Source of the DNA: Allacma fusca
Taxonomy: Eukaryota; Arthropoda; Collembola; Symphypleona; Sminthuridae
DNA length: 64,000 nt
Direction of reading: 5' to 3'
Assembly: GCA_947179485.1 (NCBI GenBank)
Contig: OX359246.1
Coordinates: forward strand, 5,394,001-5,458,000
Under the pieces are notes generated by a model. The model saw nothing but the letters and a program-made list of their open reading frames with translations. It was not told the origin of the DNA and searched no databases. Positions 58,311 to 64,000 of this stretch are shown here, piece by piece. Made by a program: the position numbers and the translations under genes. Each line of letters begins with the position of its first letter. Position 1 is the stretch's first letter.

Positions 58311-58779
58311 CATATTCGTGTTGTGTTCACGAATATAAAAGTTTATATTCAAACGTGGACTCTTAAGTTCAATTCAGTTCAGTTTGTGTTACTTGAACGT
58401 ACGATGAACGTTCGTTCACATTCATAATACGTTCTACTGAGTTCAATTCAAATTCATTCAATCAAAATTTTGCATTTAGCTAGTTCGTTCAAGTTCATTC
58501 AAAAACAATGAAAATTTGGGCAAGTTCAGTTCAGTTCACCACTTCATGAACTGAACGACTGCAAGTATGGTCTCAACTATTGCTAGGTTAAAATTTATTG
58601 CAACCTGAATGCTGAAAATATATTCATTGTTCATTGGGATACTCATCGTGAGTTACCAATTCAATTGTATTTCATAAGATATAGATAACACGTAGTCATT
58701 GAATATTTTATTTTGCAGATGACTTCGATATACGTAGGTAGCCAAAACTTTCATGCATAAATATATTCATATAATGCAT

Positions 58780-59760
58780 ATTATCACAAGGGTTACTAAA
58801 TTTTGAAAAATTTGGGTAGCTCTGAAACCCCCCTCCGCTTTTTTGTAGACGTTCCGGAGTGTATGCTTATTCTGCACACGGCTATATTAAGTATAATAAC
58901 CCTAATATTATATGATTTGGATAGATTATGAACAACTCGATATAAACCCTGAAGTAATTATTATAAGGTCAGAATCAAGTGCAAAACCTCGTTCGAGCTA
59001 TCGTAGTAACCCGGAATCAAATTTGGTGGTTTCAATTGACGGGCTTTTTCAAGGTTTAAATTGTGTATACTTTTCGTTAATAACAACCTAGCTTAAAAGT
59101 GTGTGAAAGAACAGTTTAAATAAGAAGATTTTTTCCATGTGGAAGTACAAATAAAGTTGCATTTCAAATACTCGCATTACAGTATTATCATTTATGCTCT
59201 TCATTTTAGCACCGCACTATTAAATAAGTCTAATTTTGGAACTGTTCTCGTACTACTACTAGGAGAGTAAAATTCGAGGGATATTCCAGATAAACTGAAG
59301 GATTAAGAATATTATTTCTTTTATCGTTATATTATTTATTATAGTCGTAATTAAGCCCTGAAGAAGAACAGTTTGAGTTCGAAAGCTAGGCAAATAAATT
59401 TTATTCTAAGAATAAGCAGTATCCACGTACTATTCGAATTATTTCAACCAGGTTGATATTATAACAATATTATATTGCATGAGGCAAAATAATATAAGGA
59501 ATGATTCAATCATTTCAATCTATCTCATGTAGAATCTAAAAAAGGCTCGTAGGTACATAAGCAAACAACAAAATACGAATCTGTATATCAGTGATTCGTG
59601 ATTCATTATTTAATTGCTGGAGGGTATTTACTTGCAAGCATATAATTTCTATTGTATTTACCAATCCAGGACCACTTATCTTGCAAGAATGCATTTGATT
59701 TAATATCGTTAAATATAGAATCAGTTCATATTGTTTATCAACTCTAACTTGTTTCTTATC
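58780..59760. repeat. Dispersed repeat R1, copy 3
   Basis: Matches 47760-48900 in order, with an extra insertion at about 59307-59470. The insertion includes the ~115-bp repeat also found at 32230-32345. Confidence 0.5.
59344..59463 (+). repeat. 115-bp repeat with a hammerhead-like core
   Basis: Contains CTGAAGA, then GAAC, a loop, GTTC, then GAAA. This fits the hammerhead core CUGANGA-stem II-GAAA. The second copy (32230-32345, minus strand) keeps the stem with a different loop. The U preceding the cleavage site is not evident, so activity is doubtful. It looks like a retroelement 3' fragment. Confidence 0.35.
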
Positions 59761-59887
59761 CATCCTTCTTCTTATTGAACTCGATCTGTCCGTTGATTTA
59801 AACTTTCGCGGCCTTGGCTTTACAATTCAAACCTTTGCGGCTCATTTCAATATATAGCCAAGCAAGTCGGTGGGATATACAGCAAGC

Positions 59888-61230
59888 CAAAGGTGTTCGC
59901 CTATCCTACATATAGGCCTATTTGTAGGCTATTTATAGGGTGGGAGGATTTTATTAAAGAGGCTTGTAGGCAAAATAGGGTGCAAGAATTTACACTTAAA
60001 ACCTAGCCTACAAAATAGGTAGGCTCAGCCTTCGTAGACTTATAGGCATATATGTAGGCTATTGAAGCATGTCATCTTCATTTCATGGCATATGGAATGG
60101 ACAAAATGAAACTTAAAGAATAGTCGGCGCCTGGTACTTGGATATTGTTTTATGGAGTGGTTCAAGCGTGAAAAGTACGTGTTATCTCGCCTTGATATGC
60201 GATGAAACCTCACCGAAATCAAAACTTCTAAATATTCGGTAAAGTGAGAACTTAAGGAAATCTTAAGTGTGACATCCCTTTTGACCATGGTTGTAAAATT
60301 TGCGTACTATTGTAAGGTATAAATACATAGTTGTAAGCAGTGTAGTTGTAAGAAGTGATTTTTGTCATGTAATAAAATTGTTATTAGTGTTAAAGGTCAG
60401 CTCTAGCTGCGACTAGAGCAGAGTAAAGAATCCCTGACGAGGGACTTCTCACGCTCCACTTTTGGACGCGTCTCATATTATGAAATGATGTATTGATGTA
60501 TGAATCACACACGACAGTGTTAAAGTGTGTGCAAATCTTATTTGAGAACTTCAGTCTTAGACTGAGAGTTATTCCTTTCTGTTTCATTTTTAGAATCCTC
60601 TGAGATTCCCCTTTTGTTCTATTTTAGTTTTCGAAGTTATTGTTGAAGTAATTATCATTTCGTTTTCAGTTTCATTTGAATAAATAATCAGCCTTCGGGT
60701 TATCTTATTCAATTATTGTGTGAATTATCTGAGTGTGATCTGTGAGGCTTTTATTAATTGCTTTCATCCAATTAATTACATTTTAGCTTGATTCATAACT
60801 AATCAAGTCTGGAATGTTACTCAAATGGAGTGACCACAGCTTGACCTTAATACTATTTCCGGTGTAAACCAAATCAAGATCCGTACTATTTTGCTCTTAG
60901 GGCTTTGGTCAAGGTGTCTAAGCTTAAGCTATTTTATTTCAACCCTATTTACTTGAAACAGGATTTTTAATTTATTAGAGTAGAAAGGTCTTAAATAGTC
61001 TGTCAGCTATGAAAAGAAAAACACATAAGATTTAGGAAGGGTGTAGAATTCGTTGAGCTAATTTTTTAGTGAAATGTAGGCTAATATGTAGGCTTGCTGG
61101 ACCCCATATAGGAAGGATGTAGGATAGGCTGATCTATTCGGCGGTTAAAATGTAGGCATATATGTAGGCCCGGTTCAAATTTTATAATTAGGAAGGATAT
61201 AGGATAGGCTGGGTCATTTGGACACCTTTG
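59888..61230. mobile_element. hAT MITE, TAGGCTA word family
   Basis: The tips are CAAAGGTGT and ACACCTTTG with the exact 8-bp duplication CAGCAAGC (59880-59887 and 61231-61238). The ends carry TAGGCTA, TATAGGC and GGATAGGCT words. The interior from 60268 starts TGTGACATCC with a TATA-like GGTATAAATA and an AATAAA, possibly a solo LTR, but no right end was proved. Confidence 0.88.
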
Positions 61231-62471
61231 CAGCAAGCCGACAAGCACAGCGGGCTGAAACTCTGTCACAGAGGAGAGCTTTTCAACTCGCTCAGCTCGC
61301 TGTGATTCTCGGCATATACCAACTGCTTGCAGCATACAGTACTGGAAGCTCGCAATATTACGCAATTTTAGATTATCACTTAAAAGTGCTAGTCATAATT
61401 ATTATAAACATTAGACATGAATTATCAAATTTGGATTAAATTAATTCTGGTAGCGAGAAAAACTACGTTCGGTTACGGCACTGACGGATTTGAGAAGGGG
61501 AGAATTTTAATGACTGAACTTTGTATACATAAGTGTGGGATTCTTATTAGGAAAAAAGCAAATGGAATTGAAAGTACTTATTGCAAATATATAACGTCAT
61601 ATAAATTCTCAGAATTTGTATTGCTCAAGTTATATGCTCACTATTTTTTAATTACAATCCTTTAAATCCATACATTTGATCTTTATATCCCCTAAAAATA
61701 TCATTAGGAATTAAGGATTGATTTGTAGGAACCATGGACTTTAGTAACAATAGCAACTGAAAAATGTTGCGCTAATATAAATTCCTTTCACTTTTCCTAT
61801 TTTAAATTTTCAGTGCGTCCAGTGTCTGAGGCTTCAGTTGCATTATTACGGTAGATATACATATATATATACAAATTATAATAACATAAAAAATCATATT
61901 TGATCCACTAAGTGGTGAAGCACCATACAGTGATTCAACAGCAAGATTTGATAACAATGTTGGTTGGTATTAAGTTGATCAAGCGACGGGTATATTAAAA
62001 TTTCCCTGTAGGAACTGCATACCATCGGCCAGAATTCAAGTAAATAGTTGATTTGGCTGTTGCGGAACTGTCTGTACATCAATTGGATTGTTATTAAAAT
62101 AATTTCTGCATTTACATAAAATTGTATCCTCACCACCGATATTTGAATATCGGTGGTGAGGCATGTATCTTATGAGGATATATCTCATGAACTACGTTTC
62201 CACGAAATACTTTTTCACTTAAGAACACCCACAACCCACCCAAATAATATTTTAAAAAATTTCTACAAATATTTACACTAATGGAATGGCTTTGAAGTAG
62301 CAAAATATAATTCGCATCCCGAATTAGATAGTAATTTAACAGCTATCACCTGGGACGCATAATGGTCATATGGACGGACCGGTAAAGGAGTAATGTGGAA
62401 AGGTGTAATTATACTTTAAGCAACTGAGCTGCCCCAAAAAAATTGTTGTCTGTGAAGATGTAAAACTATTT
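61231..62471. repeat. Helitron-related and flank-related repeats, no gene
   Basis: 61231-61979 resembles 27100-28760, including the foldback with GCTGAAACTCTGTC. 61980-62471 resembles the two flanks of the 7-kb hAT (8520-8803 then 15784-15950) joined without the insertion. A CCTCACCACCGATATTTGAATATCGGTGGTGAGG palindrome lies at about 62130-62162; the arms are perfect. Confidence 0.5.
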
Positions 62472-62533
62472 TGACCCATGAGGGGATCTTCGCGTTACGA
62501 ACACGACGCCTTAACCAGCTGAGCTAATGGGTC
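62472..62533 (-). pseudogene. tRNA pseudogene
   Basis: Starts GACCCATTAGCTCAGCTGG and pairs with ATGGGTC, but about 12 bases covering most of the T arm are missing (GAAGATCCCC instead of a full T stem-loop). The anticodon position reads CGT. Paralogous to tRNA-Ile at 15949-16022 by flanks. Confidence 0.7.
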
Positions 62534-63407
62534 TGATTAAAATTATGTGGGTAGTAAAATTCGACAGATTTTTATGTCACTGTTTTACTGGCTTTTTACT
62601 AATGTTAAGGAATAATTTTATTTGATGACTCTATATATATCGCACTATTATTTTTCTCTATGTATAACTTGTCCCAGTATTCCTGTGAATTTAATGGTGG
62701 ATTATACTGCTATAATGATTTAACTGATCCGTTAAAGTTACTGGACTGCATCCTTATGGGTCTTCCAAAGCCTTCAAGTCTAGCTCACATTTACTCCATA
62801 CCGACTCTGACCGTAGACTCTCAATGCAAAGCTTGCCCTTGTAAGAGATTTCGGATGTAAGTGTTTAGGTTTTGCAGTTCAAATTCCGGTTGTAAAAAAT
62901 AATTGTCTGCAATTTATGGAACATAATTTTCCCGTCCCTTGATAATCCTTATTGCGAGATTGCTAGCTGAAGTAAGTGACTGAATAAAAGACACTTTTGC
63001 CGTAAGGTGTGCTTAGGAGAGCGGAAATTTATCCTAACCTTACATTTCTGACAAGCCTTATTACTAGACTTGTTCCATTTGTTCTTCTTTAAATGAAATT
63101 AATGATGAAGATTAAAATTGAAGGAAGGTCATTTTTAGAGGAAGAATGAACGTGAATTTGAGTTAATGTTTTATAGAACTAAGGCTAAGGGAGGGCCGAA
63201 TATTTCTAAGGTTTCATTTAAATATAATATGAACATAATTATTTATAATATTAGTAGATATATTACTTTGATATAGTCTCGTATCCCGGTTGGAAACACT
63301 GGAAAATTCCGCTCTCAAGAACACCAGGTGTAGATTTAGGTATTACAGTAGATGTATCGATAGATCGCTAAACCCAATATCAGGACGTTCGTTCGATGTT
63401 GGATATA
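62534..63407. other. Intergenic, no gene seen
   Basis: Includes the GAAGGAAGG-rich repeat at about 63110-63340 that also lies near 40110-40400, downstream of IR2 and before GR-C. No supported coding frame. Confidence 0.4.
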
Positions 63408-64000
63408 TTAGATCAAAAGTAGAGTACAAGTACCTCGAATAGCAAAATCAATGAAAACCAGTACAGACTCCCTTTCCATCACGTGAAAATCTCCAACCCT
63501 GATACCTAATTTACTAATTGCCTTGATTCTCTTTTGAAGATATTGACGTCCCGGGCTAGGACTCCTGCTTAACGTAATCCAGCGTAGCAATTCCATTTTA
63601 AGTGTGTGCATGTGTCCAGGTATCCCGAAACCTTTCTCAAAGGTTACAGCAAACACCATCGCACCAGAGATTCCAACTGCAAAGCCAAAAATTGCCAATA
63701 CGATGTTGTCCGAGTAATGAAGAACAACAACACGGCTGCAAAAAATTAGTGCAGTAAGGGAAACGATTTTTAGCCAAAAAAATGGTGACGCCGTAAGCAC
63801 ATATTAAAAAAGTTACCAGAAGTTCCGCCTCCAGGCAAAACTTAACCTCGGGATCACAATTCAGATTTATTGGGTTCTCCCGATTACTCCGCAAAATTGA
63901 AATCATTTTTAGAACATCCTCGCTAAGTTTCTCTAGGAACAATACAACACTGGTCACTGCAATTAAGCTTTGGATAGTGAACGATAAAAACCAAGCAGTT
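63408..64000 (-). pseudogene. Gustatory-receptor-like copy E, cut by the window edge
   Basis: C-terminal exon of the family (FEKGFGIPGHMHTLKMEL... to CTLLLI). The frame switches at an A8 run (63775-63782), where copy C has six. A compensating indel pair lies just upstream of that on the coding strand. The rest of the exon and exon 1 are beyond the window. A homopolymer assembly error could mimic the lesion. Confidence 0.6.

Larger units (their letters stand above)
56544..58569. mobile_element. hAT MITE, GAACT word family, copy 2, with nested hAT
   Basis: Reverse-oriented relative of 28894-29802: CATACTTGCAG tips and the exact 8-bp duplication GTCTCAAC (56536-56543 and 58570-58577). Without the nested element and the TA expansion its length matches copy 1, so copy 1 serves as the empty site. 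Confidence 0.92.

Noticed and set aside
60268-60900. Solo LTR starting TGTGACATCC
   Set aside because: The start, TATA-like box and AATAAA look right, but I could not find a CA end with a matching target duplication, so it is mentioned only inside the host hAT entry.

Overview
The window looks like an AT-rich, intron-bearing, transposon-dense arthropod nuclear genome. A springtail-like animal is my best guess, an inference from the expanded ionotropic-receptor-like and gustatory-receptor-like genes; it is not proven. There are no operons, no Shine-Dalgarno signals and no dense coding. Most of the DNA is nested mobile elements around a small, decaying chemoreceptor cluster on the minus strand.

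Layout. 1-3.75 kb: probable 3' part of an LTR retroelement (polypurine tract and LTR at the right edge) with an unusual zinc-knuckle plus BTB ORF. 4.5-5.8 kb: gustatory-receptor-like copy A, with one stop. 8.8-15.8 kb: a 7-kb hAT-type element with a broken transposase and, inside its ends, two spliced genes that are easy to miss (a 4-exon gene of 229 codons and a 2-exon single-pass membrane protein of 85 residues). 15.95 kb: tRNA-Ile(AAU). 16.6-34.6 kb and 34.6-44 kb: two tandem copies of one ancestral unit holding an ionotropic-receptor-like gene (IR1 with a single TGA; IR2 intact, 648 aa) and a gustatory-receptor-like gene (B broken by a hAT; C intact, 406 aa in two exons). 49.6-51 kb: copy D (broken). 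52.5-56.1 kb: decayed two-gene DNA transposon (tnp2-like transposase plus DUF4806-like protein). 63.4 kb to the edge: copy E.

The most striking pattern is a set of about 18 hAT-like elements, most with 8-bp target duplications that I could read directly. Their ends are built from tens of degenerate copies of one short word: GGGTAC, GGGAC, CCCGA, TAGTC, TGGTCC, GTTCAGG, CAGTC, GAACT, GATTC, CTCGTA, CTTGAA, CCTTC, TAGGCTA or AAATGCCC. The word differs between families, and two elements with the same 13-bp tips carry different words. Elements nest inside each other and inside a 3.7-kb Helitron. Several insertions are confirmed by an unoccupied copy of the same site elsewhere in the window.

How the genes relate: the receptors probably act in chemosensory membranes. 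Tandem duplication made the copies, and transposon insertion, stop codons and homopolymer frameshifts are removing them, leaving IR2 and GR-C as the apparently functional pair.
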